Shown here piece after piece: positions 17,300 to 27,141 of a stretch of 64,000 bases of DNA (position 1 is the stretch's first letter; each line of letters begins with the position of its first letter). The notes under the pieces were generated by a model that was given only the letters and a program-made list of their open reading frames with translations, was not told the DNA's origin and searched no databases. The DNA is from Methylomonas sp. 11b (GTDB taxonomy: Bacteria > Pseudomonadota > Gammaproteobacteria > Methylococcales > Methylomonadaceae), in NCBI RefSeq assembly GCF_000515215.1, contig NZ_KI911557.1:248001-312000 (forward strand), in the 5' to 3' direction. Made by a program: the position numbers and the translations under genes.

Positions 17300-18523
17300 A
17301 TGAAAAAAATTGCGATTATTTCATTTTGTTTTTGTTGGATTTTAGCGTTGTTGCTAAGCGACGCAATTGCCGCGCCTGCCAAGAAAGCCGCACCGGCCAA
17401 ACCGCAGGTCACCAAGCCCGCCGAGCCTGCCAAGCAGATAGTCAAAATCGGCTATTTCAGTCAGGAGCGAGCAGCGCCGGCAGCCTTGTCCAACCTTGAT
17501 CCGTTTATCCAGAACAAAGGCCAGATCGGTGCCGAATTGGCGATTGCCGACAATAATACCACCGGGCAATTTACCGGCCAGCACTACGAGTTAAAGAAAG
17601 TGGTGGTGCCGGTTGGCGGCGATTTACAGCAGGCCTTCAATCAATTAGGCGACGATGTTGGTTTGGTGGTGTTGAACGTGCAGTCTGACCAACTAAACAA
17701 GCTCGCCGACTCGCCGGTGGCGAAAAACAAATTGCTGTTCGATGCCGCTACCAGCGACGACGAGTTGCGCAACACGGATTGCCGCCATCAGATTTTGCAC
17801 CTATTACCCAGCCGGGCCATGCGTGCCGATGCGCTGGCGCAATATATGCTCAAAAAACGCTGGCAAAACTGGTTTTTGGTGATAGGCCCCACGCCGGAAG
17901 ACAAGTTATATGCAGCGGCCATTAAACGCGCGGCCAAGAAGTTTGGTATCAAACTGGTCGCGGAAAAAGCCTGGACCAACGATTACGATGCCCGCCGTAC
18001 CGCCCAATCCGACGTGCCGGTATTTACCCAAGTGGACGATTACGATGTGTTGGTTGTTGCAGACGAACAGGGCTTGTTTGGCGAATATCTGGATTACCGG
18101 ACCTGGAAACCGCGGCCGGTGATCGGTACCCAGGGTTTGATCGCCACCGCTTGGCATAGAACTCATGAACAATGGGGCGCGGTGCAATTGCAAAATCGCT
18201 TCAAGGACACGGCAGGCCGCTGGATGGAAGAAGAAGATTACGCGGCCTATCTGGCGGTGCGGGCGATAGGCGAGGCCAGCGTTCGCAGCAAGTCCAATCA
18301 AACCCAGGCGATCAAGGATTATGTGTTTTCCGAGGCGTTTGCGTTGCAGGGCTATAAAGGCATGCCTTTGTCGTTTCGCCCTTGGGACGGGCAATTGCGA
18401 CAGCCCGTTCTGTTGGCCGCGCCACGTTCCCTGGTGGCCGTGGCACCGGTTGAAGGTTTTTTACATCCTAAGACCGAGCTGGATACTTTGGGCTATGACC
18501 AGCCGGAAACGGCTTGTAAGTAA
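17300..18523 (+). CDS. ABC transporter substrate-binding protein of the PQQ-alcohol-dehydrogenase-associated type
   Basis: A 407-residue periplasmic binding protein. A signal peptide (about 1-25, ending AIAA) is followed by a low-complexity Ala/Lys/Pro linker and a type I periplasmic-binding fold (IVKIGYFSQERA at the start; ELAIADNNTTGQFTG resembles Leu/Ile/Val-binding proteins). The overall sequence fits the family linked with PQQ-dependent alcohol dehydrogenase systems. The expected ABC partners and quinoprotein genes are not next to it; uvrB follows after 36 bases. The ligand is unknown. Confidence 0.75.
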   Translation: MKKIAIISFCFCWILALLLSDAIAAPAKKAAPAKPQVTKPAEPAKQIVKIGYFSQERAAPAALSNLDPFIQNKGQIGAELAIADNNTTGQFTGQHYELKKVVVPVGGDLQQAFNQLGDDVGLVVLNVQSDQLNKLADSPVAKNKLLFDAATSDDELRNTDCRHQILHLLPSRAMRADALAQYMLKKRWQNWFLVIGPTPEDKLYAAAIKRAAKKFGIKLVAEKAWTNDYDARRTAQSDVPVFTQVDDYDVLVVADEQGLFGEYLDYRTWKPRPVIGTQGLIATAWHRTHEQWGAVQLQNRFKDTAGRWMEEEDYAAYLAVRAIGEASVRSKSNQTQAIKDYVFSEAFALQGYKGMPLSFRPWDGQLRQPVLLAAPRSLVAVAPVEGFLHPKTELDTLGYDQPETACK

Positions 18524-18559
18524 CATGGTGTTAACCAAAATCCTAAGTGGGTTACAAGA

Positions 18560-20656
18560 ATGAGTGACAAACGGCGCATGGAAATCAGTCAGTCGGCGAT
18601 CACTGGCATTCTTGGTGTGGAGGAGGCGAGGCCGCAAAAAAAAGGGCCGGCGCATAAACCGTTCAAGATTCAAAGCCGTTATCAACCGGCCGGGGACCAG
18701 CCTACTGCCATCGCCGAGTTGGTGGATGGCATCAACAATGGCGAATTGCATCAAACTCTGTTGGGCGTGACCGGCTCGGGCAAGACCTTTACCGTCGCCA
18801 ATGTGATCCAGCAAACCCAGCGGCCGGCAATGATCATGGCGCCAAATAAGACGCTGGCGGCACAGCTGTACGGCGAAATGAAGGAGTTTTTTCCGGATAA
18901 CAGCGTCGAGTATTTCGTTTCCTATTACGACTATTATCAGCCCGAAGCCTATATCCCGGCCTCCGATACCTTCATTGATAAGGACGCCTCGTTGAACGAA
19001 CATATCGAGCAAATGCGGCTATCGGCTACCAAAGCCTTGCTGGAAAGGCGCGATACTATCGTGGTGGCCACTGTTTCGGCGATTTACGGCTTGGGCGAGC
19101 CGGAATCCTATTTCCAGATGGTGCTGCATCTGGTGCGCGGCGATATGATCAAGCAGCGCGACATCCTGCGCCGTCTGGCTGAGATGCAGTACACCCGCAA
19201 CGATACCGAACTGCGCCGCGCCACTTATCGAGTGCGCGGCGAGGTGATCGATGTGTTTCCGGCCGAATCGGAAGAACAGGCCTTACGAATTGAGTTGTTC
19301 GACGACGAAATCGAGCGCTTGTCGATGTTCGACCCGCTGACCGGCGAAGTCACTCAGCGCTTGGCACGTTTCACGCTCTATCCAAAAAGCCATTACGTCA
19401 CGCCGCGCGACCAATTGCTCAGTGCGGTAGAGAAAATCAAAATCGAACTGGCCGAACGCCTGGAACAATTGCGCGACAATCATAAGCTGGTGGAAGCGCA
19501 ACGCCTGGAGCAGCGCACGCTGTTCGACATCGAAATGATCATGGAAGTCGGCTATTGCTCCGGTATCGAAAATTACTCTCGGCATTTGTCCAATCGTGCG
19601 GATGGCGAATCGCCACCGACCATGTTCGATTATTTGCCTAACGATGCCTTGGTGATCATCGACGAAAGCCATGTCACCGTGCCGCAGATCGGGGCAATGT
19701 ATAAAGGAGACCGTTCGCGGAAGGAAACCCTGGTGGAGTATGGCTTTCGCTTGCCATCGGCCTTGGACAACCGGCCGCTCAGATTCGAGGAATTCGAACA
19801 AATCTGCGGCCAGCGTATCTATGTGTCCGCCACGCCAAGCACTTACGAGAAAGAACATTCCGGCGCGGTGGTAGAACAGGTGGTTAGGCCGACCGGCTTG
19901 GTCGATCCGTTGGTCGAAGTGCGGCCGGCGACCCGCCAGGTCGACGATCTGTTGTCGGAAATCACGAAACGCACCGCTGTTCAGGAACGGGTGCTGGTCA
20001 CCACCTTAACCAAACGTATGTCCGAGGATTTGACCGATTATTTGATGGAGCATGGCGTCAAGGTACGTTATCTGCATTCGGACACCGAAACGGTGGAACG
20101 GGTGGAGATTATCCGCGACTTGCGGCTGGGGGTGTTCGATGTGCTGGTCGGGATCAACTTGTTACGAGAAGGGCTGGATATACCGGAAGTGTCGCTGGTA
20201 GCGATTCTGGATGCGGATAAGGAAGGTTTCCTGCGCTCGTTGGTATCGCTGGTACAAACCATAGGCCGGGCGGCGCGGAATGCCAACGGCAAGGCCATAT
20301 TGTACGGCGACAAAATCACGCGCTCTATGCAGTTGGCTATCGACGAAACCGAACGGCGCCGGAATAAGCAGATAGCGTTCAATAAAGAACATAATATCGA
20401 GCCTAAAACCATTTTCAAATCGGTGACCGATATATTGGAACTCTCGATTCCCGGTTCCGGCGGTTCGATTTCCAATGCCAGAGCCAAAGTCGCCGAGCCG
20501 GCTGGGAATTACAAGGCGATGACACCGAAACAGGCCGCCAAAGCCTTGAAACAACTGGAAGAAAAAATGTATCAGCATGCCAAAAATCTGGAATTTGAAG
20601 ATGCCGCCCGCGTCAGGGATCAGATCAAATTGTTACAAGCCGAGATGGTCATTTGA
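18560..20656 (+). CDS. uvrB: Excinuclease ABC subunit B
   Basis: A 698-residue UvrB, the damage-verifying helicase-like subunit of nucleotide excision repair. Walker A is GVTGSGKTF (about 69-77). The beta-hairpin region has [10 protein letters not shown], and motifs [14 protein letters not shown] and QTIGRAARN follow. The C-terminal UVR domain (about 655-695; [20 protein letters not shown]) would bind UvrC. The N-terminus is about 25 residues longer than in E. coli; a second ATG seven codons in is an alternative start. A binding-protein gene precedes it by 36 bases. Confidence 0.98.
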   Translation: MSDKRRMEISQSAITGILGVEEARPQKKGPAHKPFKIQSRYQPAGDQPTAIAELVDGINNGELHQTLLGVTGSGKTFTVANVIQQTQRPAMIMAPNKTLAAQLYGEMKEFFPDNSVEYFVSYYDYYQPEAYIPASDTFIDKDASLNEHIEQMRLSATKALLERRDTIVVATVSAIYGLGEPESYFQMVLHLVRGDMIKQRDILRRLAEMQYTRNDTELRRATYRVRGEVIDVFPAESEEQALRIELFDDEIERLSMFDPLTGEVTQRLARFTLYPKSHYVTPRDQLLSAVEKIKIELAERLEQLRDNHKLVEAQRLEQRTLFDIEMIMEVGYCSGIENYSRHLSNRADGESPPTMFDYLPNDALVIIDESHVTVPQIGAMYKGDRSRKETLVEYGFRLPSALDNRPLRFEEFEQICGQRIYVSATPSTYEKEHSGAVVEQVVRPTGLVDPLVEVRPATRQVDDLLSEITKRTAVQERVLVTTLTKRMSEDLTDYLMEHGVKVRYLHSDTETVERVEIIRDLRLGVFDVLVGINLLREGLDIPEVSLVAILDADKEGFLRSLVSLVQTIGRAARNANGKAILYGDKITRSMQLAIDETERRRNKQIAFNKEHNIEPKTIFKSVTDILELSIPGSGGSISNARAKVAEPAGNYKAMTPKQAAKALKQLEEKMYQHAKNLEFEDAARVRDQIKLLQAEMVI

Positions 20657-20789
20657 GGGGCTTGAGTTTGTAATTAATGCCTTGGCTAACTATTATTTAG
20701 TGAATGTTGTCGAGGCCCGTCGCTTGCAAGCTTGGTCGGCAGAAGCTAAACGACGATAGCGAATTCATGAAACAGACGCTGGGAAAAAG

Positions 20790-22409
20790 ATGATACCCGC
20801 CAAAAACATATTGAACGAAAATGTTCGCGTGCTGAAAAGCGAGGTATCTAAAACCACATATCAAGGCGTGGCTATCGCGCTTGCCAGCATTATCAGTGCG
20901 CTGTTGGCGTTGAGTTATTACTACGTCGGCGAAATCTCTTTAAACGGCATCATCAAAGCACAAACCGAAAACTATGGCTTGTGGATGCTCGAAGCTTTAC
21001 CGTTCATTTTCGGGTTTTGGGGCCAATATTCCAGCTCGGTAATCGCTTATCAAGCTGGGGCGATGATTTTGGATCAGACCCAGGAATTGCGTTCCCGAGC
21101 CGAATCGCTGGAAAAACAAGTCAGTTATTCCACCACCCACGATTCGGTAACAGACTTGCCGAATCGGGTATTGTTCTACGACCGGGTGGAACAAGCGATT
21201 TTAGCCGCCGGCAATCAAAACAAAATGCTGTCTATTTTGCTGGTGGAAGTGGCCAATTTTAAGGAAGTGTACGACACACTGGGCCGTAACAGCAGCGATC
21301 TAATCCTGAAACAGATAGCCACACGTTTGCAAAGCGTGGTGTTGGGCACCGATAGCGTCGCCCGTATCGACGGCAATATTTTCAGCGTCTTGTTGTCGGC
21401 GGTGGATAACGAAACAGCCGGCCTCACCTTGGCGAAAAATATCCAGGCGGCTCTGGATCCGGCGTTTAAAGTCGAACGTCTGAGTCTGGTGATTCATAGC
21501 AATATCGGCATCGTTAATTTTCCCGAGCACGGCGACGATGTGGATACGCTGGTGCAAAAAGCCGGCGTGGCATTATTCGTTGCTGGCCAGTCACACGAAG
21601 GTTACACCACTTACGCGCCGTCTTACGACGATCACAGTCCTCGCCGTCTGACCTTGATGAGTGAACTGCGCCAGGCCATCGAAAAAGAACAATTACATAT
21701 TTACTACCAGCCCAAAGTGTCGGTGGCGACAGGGCAAGTTTATGGTGCGGAAGCGTTGGTGCGTTGGCAGCATCCCAAGCACGGCTTTATCTCGCCCGAC
21801 GAGTTTATTCCGATGGCGGAGAGAACCCGAGTGATCAAGCATCTGACTTCCTGGGTGTTGAAACAATCGTTTAAGCATTGCGCCGAATGGCGTAAACGCG
21901 GCTGGGAATTGATTATTTCAGTTAATCTGTCCGCCAAGGATTTGCACGATCCGGAACTGCCGGATGTGATGGCTGGTGTGGCGGCGGCAGCCAATATCAA
22001 GCCGGGTTGGATGATGCTGGAAATTACCGAGAGCTCTATCATGACTGATCCGGAGCGGGCAATGGAAGTGATTCAGCGTCTGAATGAAATGGGCTACAAA
22101 TTGTCGATTGACGACTTTGGCACCGGTTATTCGTCACTGGCTTACTTAAAACGCATGCCGTTGACGGAATTAAAAATCGATAAATCGTTTGTCGTCGATT
22201 TGTTGCATAGCGAAAACGATGCGGTGATCGTCAAAGCCACCATCAATCTGGCGCACAATCTGGGTTTGCAGGTCACGGCCGAAGGCGTGGAAACTCAGGA
22301 AATTATGGACAAACTCAGCAGTTATAAGTGCGATTTGGCGCAGGGTTACTTGTTTAGCAAGCCGATGCCGTTCGAGGATTTTGGTGTGTGGCTGGAAGCC
22401 CATCGTTAG
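20790..22409 (+). CDS. EAL phosphodiesterase with degenerate GGDEF domain, membrane-anchored
   Basis: A 539-residue protein with two N-terminal membrane helices (about 27-47 and 62-92), a coiled linker, a GGDEF-like domain (about 115-270) and an EAL domain (about 285-535). The cyclase signature is broken: where RxGGDEF is expected the sequence is RIDGNIFSVLL. The EAL domain keeps AEALVRWQHP, VNLSAKDL, ITESSIM, DDFGTGYSSL, LKIDKSFV and AEGVET, so it should be active. Net role: c-di-GMP breakdown, with the degenerate domain perhaps binding GTP as an activator, as in other proteins of this type. A DksA-like gene follows by 33 bases. Confidence 0.92.
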   Translation: MIPAKNILNENVRVLKSEVSKTTYQGVAIALASIISALLALSYYYVGEISLNGIIKAQTENYGLWMLEALPFIFGFWGQYSSSVIAYQAGAMILDQTQELRSRAESLEKQVSYSTTHDSVTDLPNRVLFYDRVEQAILAAGNQNKMLSILLVEVANFKEVYDTLGRNSSDLILKQIATRLQSVVLGTDSVARIDGNIFSVLLSAVDNETAGLTLAKNIQAALDPAFKVERLSLVIHSNIGIVNFPEHGDDVDTLVQKAGVALFVAGQSHEGYTTYAPSYDDHSPRRLTLMSELRQAIEKEQLHIYYQPKVSVATGQVYGAEALVRWQHPKHGFISPDEFIPMAERTRVIKHLTSWVLKQSFKHCAEWRKRGWELIISVNLSAKDLHDPELPDVMAGVAAAANIKPGWMMLEITESSIMTDPERAMEVIQRLNEMGYKLSIDDFGTGYSSLAYLKRMPLTELKIDKSFVVDLLHSENDAVIVKATINLAHNLGLQVTAEGVETQEIMDKLSSYKCDLAQGYLFSKPMPFEDFGVWLEAHR

Positions 22410-22442
22410 ATACAAAGCTATGCATAGTCAGGAGTCGCAATA

Positions 22443-22655
22443 ATGTCCACGGCCTGGGCCGGCGGTACCGACGCCATTTTAGAAAGAATGGACAAGATGA
22501 CCGAGCTTTTTGTTGCCGAGACGCGAAAAGCCATCTATACCGGCGAATCCGCTAACCATTGCGCGGAATGCGGCGAACCGATTCCGGAAGCGCGGCGTCA
22601 GGCAATTGCCTGTAAATATTGTTTGTCTTGTCAAACCGAGCTGGAAAAAGGCTGA
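22443..22655 (+). CDS. TraR/DksA-type zinc finger protein
   Basis: A 70-residue protein with a four-cysteine zinc finger: CAECGEPIPEARRQAI followed by CKYCLSC. This is the C-terminal finger of DksA preceded by only a short helix. Small TraR-like proteins can bind RNA polymerase in the secondary channel without ppGpp; the short length suggests a TraR-like role, but no conjugation genes are nearby. AGGAGTCGCAATA upstream supplies the ribosome-binding site. Confidence 0.88.
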   Translation: MSTAWAGGTDAILERMDKMTELFVAETRKAIYTGESANHCAECGEPIPEARRQAIACKYCLSCQTELEKG

Positions 22656-22670
22656 CGTAGCGCTATTTTA

Positions 22671-23804
22671 TTAAGTGCGTTTAAACGGCAGATAATTCGC
22701 CGCGTCTTGTTTGTAATGTTGAAGCGCTTTTTTTTCCCGGTCCACGAATTGCGTGACGGCTTTAGCAAAGTCGGCATCCTTTAACCAATGCGCGGAATAG
22801 GTGGTGACCGGCTCGAAGCCACGGGAGATTTTGTGCTCGCCTTGCGCGCCGGAATCGAAGCGGGCCAAGCCGTGTTCTATGCAATAGTCCACGCCCTGGT
22901 AATAGCAGGCTTCGAAATGCAGTGCGTTGTATTCCGCTTGACAGCCCCAATACCGGCCATATAGGGTATCTGAACCGATAAAGCTCAAGGCTGCGCCCAC
23001 ATAGGTATCATCTTTAACCGCCAAAACCAGCATTAATTGCTCGGGCATGGTTCGCGCGATTTGCTTAAAAAACGCCAGATTTAAGTAAGGTTCGGAGCTG
23101 CGTTTTAAGTAAGTCAGCGCGTAAAAGCGAAAAAACACCTGCCATTGGGCGTCGGTAACCTCTCTTCCGGGAACACGCAGCATATCGATACCTTGCTCCG
23201 CCACCCGGCGCCGCTCGCGTTTGATCATTTTGCGTTTGTCGGCACTTAGGGTCTGTAAAAAATCCGAAAACGTCAGGTAATTTCGATTAAACCACTGAAA
23301 CTGCACGCCCTCGCGGACGCTTACTCCCAAGGCTTGCAACCAATCAAGCTGGGCATGTTCGGGAAACAAGCAGTGCCAGGAGGAAATGCCGCGCCGCTCG
23401 GCCACTTGTTGAATAAAACCCAACAATAAGGTGCAGACTGACGCTTGATTAACCTCCCTAGCGCATAGCAGACGTGGTCCTTGGCAGGGAGTAAACGGGA
23501 TAGCGCTGACTAATTTTGGGTAATAGGCTAGGCCATGCTGTTGGTACGCTTGGGCCCATTGGTGATCGAACACATATTCCCCCCAGGAATGGCTTTTTAA
23601 ATACAGTGGTAATATCGCCAGCAATTGCTGCTGGTCCATAACTAGTAAATGCGCCGGCTGCCAGCCTGTCTGTGTGCAAACCGCATTGCTTTGTTCAAGT
23701 GCGGATAAAAACTCGTGACGTAAAAATGGATAGTCGGTGCCGGACAGCCGATTCCAAGCAACGGCGTCGATTTGCGCCATGCTGTCGATTTGTTTTACTT
23801 CCAT
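22671..23804 (-). CDS. GNAT/FemAB-like acyltransferase (DUF482, COG3146 family)
   Basis: A 377-residue protein of the family often annotated as 'peptidogalycan biosynthesis protein'. It has an acyltransferase-like fold with GNAT-type segments (LMLVLAVKDDTYVGAALSF, LYGRYWGCQ) and a conserved C-terminal region (FDSGAQGEHKISRGFEP). The substrate is unknown; cell-envelope aminoacyl transfer is suggested by distant similarity to FemAB. It is convergent with the zinc-finger gene and divergent from the methyltransferase gene, with 50 bases between the two starts. Confidence 0.85.
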   Translation of the reverse strand: MEVKQIDSMAQIDAVAWNRLSGTDYPFLRHEFLSALEQSNAVCTQTGWQPAHLLVMDQQQLLAILPLYLKSHSWGEYVFDHQWAQAYQQHGLAYYPKLVSAIPFTPCQGPRLLCAREVNQASVCTLLLGFIQQVAERRGISSWHCLFPEHAQLDWLQALGVSVREGVQFQWFNRNYLTFSDFLQTLSADKRKMIKRERRRVAEQGIDMLRVPGREVTDAQWQVFFRFYALTYLKRSSEPYLNLAFFKQIARTMPEQLMLVLAVKDDTYVGAALSFIGSDTLYGRYWGCQAEYNALHFEACYYQGVDYCIEHGLARFDSGAQGEHKISRGFEPVTTYSAHWLKDADFAKAVTQFVDREKKALQHYKQDAANYLPFKRT

Positions 23805-23854
23805 TTTTAATCACAGTAGAGTTAAAGCATCAAAATACCATCAAAGCATTGCTC

Positions 23855-24457
23855 ATGACGATACAGAAACCATTTTCCCAGGCTTGCGAGAACAATAAGG
23901 AGCCGATTTTAGACATTATCAAAACGGTCTTTAGCCAACCGACCACGGTTTGGGAAATTGGCAGCGGTACAGGGCAGCACGCCTGTCATTTTGCCGAGAA
24001 TCTGCCGCATTTGGCATGGCAGCCAACCGATAGGGCGGAGAATCTGGCGGGGATCGATTTATGGCGGAACGAGGCACAACTAGATAATCTTCTGCCGCCG
24101 CTAAGCTTGGATGTGGCGGATACGCTATGGCCGTGCGAACGAATTGATGCGGTGTTTACCGCGAATACCCTGCATATCATGAGTAGCGACGAAGTAAGGC
24201 TGTTATTTGAACGGCTGGCGACTTATTTGAGTGCCGAGGCGACGATGTGTATCTACGGTCCATTCAATTATGCTGGCGCGTATACCAGTGAAAGCAACGC
24301 GCGTTTCGATTTGTGGTTGAAAGAACGGGATGCTTCGAGCGGGATAAAGGATTTTGAAGAGATCATGCGCTTGGCCGAAAATGCTGGCTTGGAATTAGAG
24401 GCCGACCATGCCATGCCCGCCAATAACCGGCTATTGGTTTTGCGGAAGAGGGCATAA
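23855..24457 (+). CDS. SAM-dependent methyltransferase, DUF938 family
   Basis: A 200-residue class I methyltransferase-like protein. The SAM-binding motif is VWEIGSGTGQHACHFA (about 32-47). Later elements are FTANTLHIMS and CIYGPFNYAGAYTSESN, both typical of DUF938. The start at 23855 gives the normal family length; the longer upstream frame overlaps the divergent acyltransferase gene and is unlikely to be translated. The substrate is unknown. Confidence 0.88.
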   Translation: MTIQKPFSQACENNKEPILDIIKTVFSQPTTVWEIGSGTGQHACHFAENLPHLAWQPTDRAENLAGIDLWRNEAQLDNLLPPLSLDVADTLWPCERIDAVFTANTLHIMSSDEVRLLFERLATYLSAEATMCIYGPFNYAGAYTSESNARFDLWLKERDASSGIKDFEEIMRLAENAGLELEADHAMPANNRLLVLRKRA

Positions 24458-24546
24458 GGACCAAAGTCTGACGCTTTACGTTGCGCAAGTGGCTACGTGT
24501 TATGCTCCTGTCATCAATTAAAATTTTCCTATTCACGGAGTGGACG

Positions 24547-25137
24547 ATGCAAAACATAGTAACGATTTTTCTTTTAATCGTGACCTTGATGCTGCCCGGT
24601 TGCGGTTACAACACCTTTCAAACGCAAGACGAACAAATCAATGCCGGTTGGGCGGAGGTGCTGAATCAATATCAACGCCGCGCGGATTTGGTGCCGAATC
24701 TGGTAAATACGGTAAGAGGTTACGCCAGCCATGAGAAGGAAGTTCTGGAAGCGGTAACAGCCTCGCGCGCCAAGGTGGGTAGCATTCAAGCGACGCCTGA
24801 GCTAGTAAATGACGAACAGGCCTTTGCCAAGTTTCAGGCGGCGCAGGGCGAATTAAGCTCGGCTTTGTCGCGCTTGATGGTGGTATCCGAAAACTATCCA
24901 CAATTGAAAGCCGACACCAATTTTCGCGATTTACAAGCGCAACTGGAAGGCACGGAGAACCGCATCACCGTGGCGCGCAATCGTTACATCGCAGCGATCA
25001 AGGAATACAACATCACCGTGCGTTCCTTTCCCAGCAATCTGACCGCGATGCTGTTTGGGTATAAGACCAAGCCATCATTTACGGTGGAAAACGAAAAAGC
25101 CATATCCACGGCGCCGGTGGTCGATTTTGGTAAATAA
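24547..25137 (+). CDS. lemA: LemA family lipoprotein
   Basis: A 196-residue LemA-family protein. The N-terminus has a hydrophobic segment and a lipobox-like LPGC (Cys about 18), so it may be lipid-anchored. The coiled-helix domain has the hallmark QYQRRADLVPNLVNTVRGYA and FRDLQAQLEGTENRI. The ATG at 24547 is placed at the start of the signal sequence; the longer frame begins with a weak codon. It is the first gene of a three-gene operon with two TPM-domain genes, and the gap to the next start is 1 base. The function of LemA is not settled; envelope stress or assembly roles have been proposed. Confidence 0.92.
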   Translation: MQNIVTIFLLIVTLMLPGCGYNTFQTQDEQINAGWAEVLNQYQRRADLVPNLVNTVRGYASHEKEVLEAVTASRAKVGSIQATPELVNDEQAFAKFQAAQGELSSALSRLMVVSENYPQLKADTNFRDLQAQLEGTENRITVARNRYIAAIKEYNITVRSFPSNLTAMLFGYKTKPSFTVENEKAISTAPVVDFGK

Positions 25138-25138
25138 A

Positions 25139-25990
25139 ATGGGGGAGGCTGCCGGGTTTCCACGGTTGCTAGTCGCCGTTTTGCTGGTCGCTTGCCTGTT
25201 TGCGAAGGCTGTTATTGCCGAACAAGCGGTGCCCAATCTTGAGCAGCGCGTAACCGATCTGACCGCCACACTGTCCGCCCAACAGAAAACTACGCTGGGA
25301 CAGCGCTTACAGGCTTTTGAGCAACAAAAAGGCACTCAGATTGCGGTATTGATCGTAGCCAGCACTCAGCCGGAAGACATTGCGCAATACGCCATTCGCG
25401 TGGTCGAACAATGGCGTCTGGGCCGCAAGGGCGTCGATGACGGCATACTGATGTTACTGGCCAAGGATGACCGCGCCACGCGCATAGAAGTGGGTTACGG
25501 TTTGGAAGGCGTGGTGCCGGATGTGTCGGCCAAGCGGATCATCGACGACATCATGATCCCGTATTTTCGGCAGGGCGATTATGCCGCAGGGATAAATGCC
25601 GGGGTAGATAGCTTGATCGGCTTGATTCAAGGCGAACCTTTGCCGGCGCCAGCTGCTCCACGTGCTATAGATGGTCCGTTGAATCAATACTTTCCCTATC
25701 TGTTTTTGCTGGCGATTGCGGGCGGCGGCATTTTGCGCGCGGTGCTGGGGCGATTTCTCGGCGGGTTGATTAATGGCGGCGTGGTGGGTGTCCTGGTGTG
25801 GTTTCTGGGCGGCGGCTTATTGTTCGCATTGCTGCTGGCGTTTGTGGCCTTCCTAATGACGCAAAGTAACGGTCGCGGTTTTCGTGGCGGTAGAGGCGGC
25901 GGCTTTGGTGGAGGCGGATTCAGTGGCGGTGGCGGGTTCTCCGGCGGAGGCGGCGGTTTTGGCGGCGGCGGTGCGTCGGGGAGATGGTAG
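25139..25990 (+). CDS. TPM domain membrane protein (YgcG family)
   Basis: A 283-residue protein starting 1 base after the lemA stop. A signal peptide (about 8-28) leads to a periplasmic TPM domain (about 30-170; VPNLEQRVTDLTATLS, RKGVDDGILMLLAKDD and RIEVGYGLEG). Membrane helices at about 190-240 and a tail made almost only of Gly, Phe, Ser and Arg (about 245-283) follow. This is the usual YgcG layout. TPM proteins in plants assist photosystem repair; in bacteria they pair with LemA, with unknown function. Confidence 0.92.
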   Translation: MGEAAGFPRLLVAVLLVACLFAKAVIAEQAVPNLEQRVTDLTATLSAQQKTTLGQRLQAFEQQKGTQIAVLIVASTQPEDIAQYAIRVVEQWRLGRKGVDDGILMLLAKDDRATRIEVGYGLEGVVPDVSAKRIIDDIMIPYFRQGDYAAGINAGVDSLIGLIQGEPLPAPAAPRAIDGPLNQYFPYLFLLAIAGGGILRAVLGRFLGGLINGGVVGVLVWFLGGGLLFALLLAFVAFLMTQSNGRGFRGGRGGGFGGGGFSGGGGFSGGGGGFGGGGASGRW

Positions 25991-25993
25991 ACG

Positions 25994-26494
25994 ATGCAAG
26001 TGTTTAGATTCCTGAAGCATATTGTCAGCGGCCCTTGGCGCGTGCGTCTGGCGTTCCCCAAACGCAGCTTGCAAGCCATTGAAGCGGCGATTGCAAATAG
26101 TGAAACCTCGCATTTAGGGGAAATCCGTTTCGTTGTGGAAAGTGCGTTGGAGATAGGCGAGTTGTTGCACGGTATTACGCCGAGACAACGCGCGCTAGAA
26201 GTATTTTCACAATGTCGAATCTGGGATACCGAGCATAATACCGGCGTGCTAATTTATTTGCTGCTGTCGGACCGCGATGTCGAGATCGTCGCTGATCGCG
26301 GCATACACACTAAGGTCGGCGAAGCGGTCTGGGCGCGGATTTGTCAAAACATGGAAGCACAGTTTAGGGCTGGTCGATTCGAACAAGGCGTAGTCGAGGG
26401 GATTGCCCAAATATCCGCTCAGTTACAACAGCATTTTCCGGCGTCCGCCTTGGATAATCCGAACGAATTATCTAATGCGCCGATTATCCTCTGA
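25994..26494 (+). CDS. TPM domain protein, second of the LemA operon
   Basis: A 166-residue TPM protein without a signal peptide or membrane segment. It has FPKRSLQAIEAAIANSE, HNTGVLIYLLLSDRDVEIVA and GIHTKVGEAVW, the conserved parts of the short TPM subfamily that is commonly encoded next to LemA and YgcG. It starts 3 bases after the preceding stop, so translation is probably coupled. It probably acts on the cytoplasmic side of the same complex; that is inference from gene order. Confidence 0.9.
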   Translation: MQVFRFLKHIVSGPWRVRLAFPKRSLQAIEAAIANSETSHLGEIRFVVESALEIGELLHGITPRQRALEVFSQCRIWDTEHNTGVLIYLLLSDRDVEIVADRGIHTKVGEAVWARICQNMEAQFRAGRFEQGVVEGIAQISAQLQQHFPASALDNPNELSNAPIIL

Positions 26495-26617
26495 ATCCAT
26501 TTTTTCCGCCGATTGCAAGTGATTTTTGTGTGGCCTCCTCTTGAAATTTTTGCTGTATAACACCATATCGCCATAGAACCGCTAAGGTTTTTACATGCAA
26601 CAAAGAGGAGAATCGAC

Positions 26618-27046
26618 ATGAGTAACTTAAGCCCATTTGTTAGTCGCGGTCTGTTTGACGAACTGTTTCGCGATGTTAATCCCGGTTATTACATCAAGCC
26701 GCTACATGGGGATGGTTTGCCAGCCCAGATCAAGGTTGATGTGAAGGAAAATCCCGGGGAATTTGTCGTCCAGGCCGAAATTCCGGGTGCCGGTAAAGAG
26801 AATATCCATGTGGATATCGACGGCAATGTGGTTGCCATCCGCGCGCAAATTAACCAGATGGACTCGGAAAATAAAGACGATAAATTGCTGCGTAGCGAGC
26901 GCTATTTCGGTGAAGTATCGCGCAGTTTTCAACTATCGGCCGAGATCGACGAAGCGGCCAGCAAGGCCCGTTACGAGAACGGTATATTGACGCTAAATTT
27001 GGCGAAAAAGTTGAAAAAAAGCGGACAACGGATGACTATCGATTAA
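26618..27046 (+). CDS. Hsp20 / alpha-crystallin small heat shock protein
   Basis: A 142-residue small chaperone. The alpha-crystallin domain covers about 38-135, with KVDVKENPGEFVVQAEIPG and the end motif ARYENGILTLNLAKK. A strong AGAGGAG ribosome-binding site lies 6-7 bases before the ATG. The Hsp20 role is to hold unfolding proteins until Hsp70/ClpB refolds them. No clear CIRCE or sigma-32 promoter was recognised upstream. A weak hairpin (AAGCCCTA/TAGGGTTT) overlaps its stop codon. Confidence 0.93.
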   Translation: MSNLSPFVSRGLFDELFRDVNPGYYIKPLHGDGLPAQIKVDVKENPGEFVVQAEIPGAGKENIHVDIDGNVVAIRAQINQMDSENKDDKLLRSERYFGEVSRSFQLSAEIDEAASKARYENGILTLNLAKKLKKSGQRMTID

Positions 27047-27111
27047 GCCCTACTTAGGGTTTCCTGCATCTAGTTCGGCTGCCGTGTAGGCGGCATTGTT
27101 GGGCTAGATGC

Positions 27112-27141
27112 GGGCTATCGATGATCAAACGTCGATAGCCC
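27112..27141. other. Perfect 10-bp hairpin between convergent genes
   Basis: GGGCTATCGA at 27112-27121 pairs fully with TCGATAGCCC at 27132-27141 over a 10-base loop. The loop contains the stop codon of the minus-strand membrane protein gene, so the arm at 27132-27141 is coding. No T run follows, so it may be a transcript-end stabiliser instead of a classical terminator. Confidence 0.5.

Noticed and set aside
23672..23854. N-terminal extension of the DUF938 methyltransferase
   Set aside because: It overlaps the divergent acyltransferase gene and has no similarity to the family.
25055..25138. Longer start for the YgcG-like gene inside lemA
   Set aside because: The ATG at 25139 directly precedes the signal peptide and is 1 base after the lemA stop.
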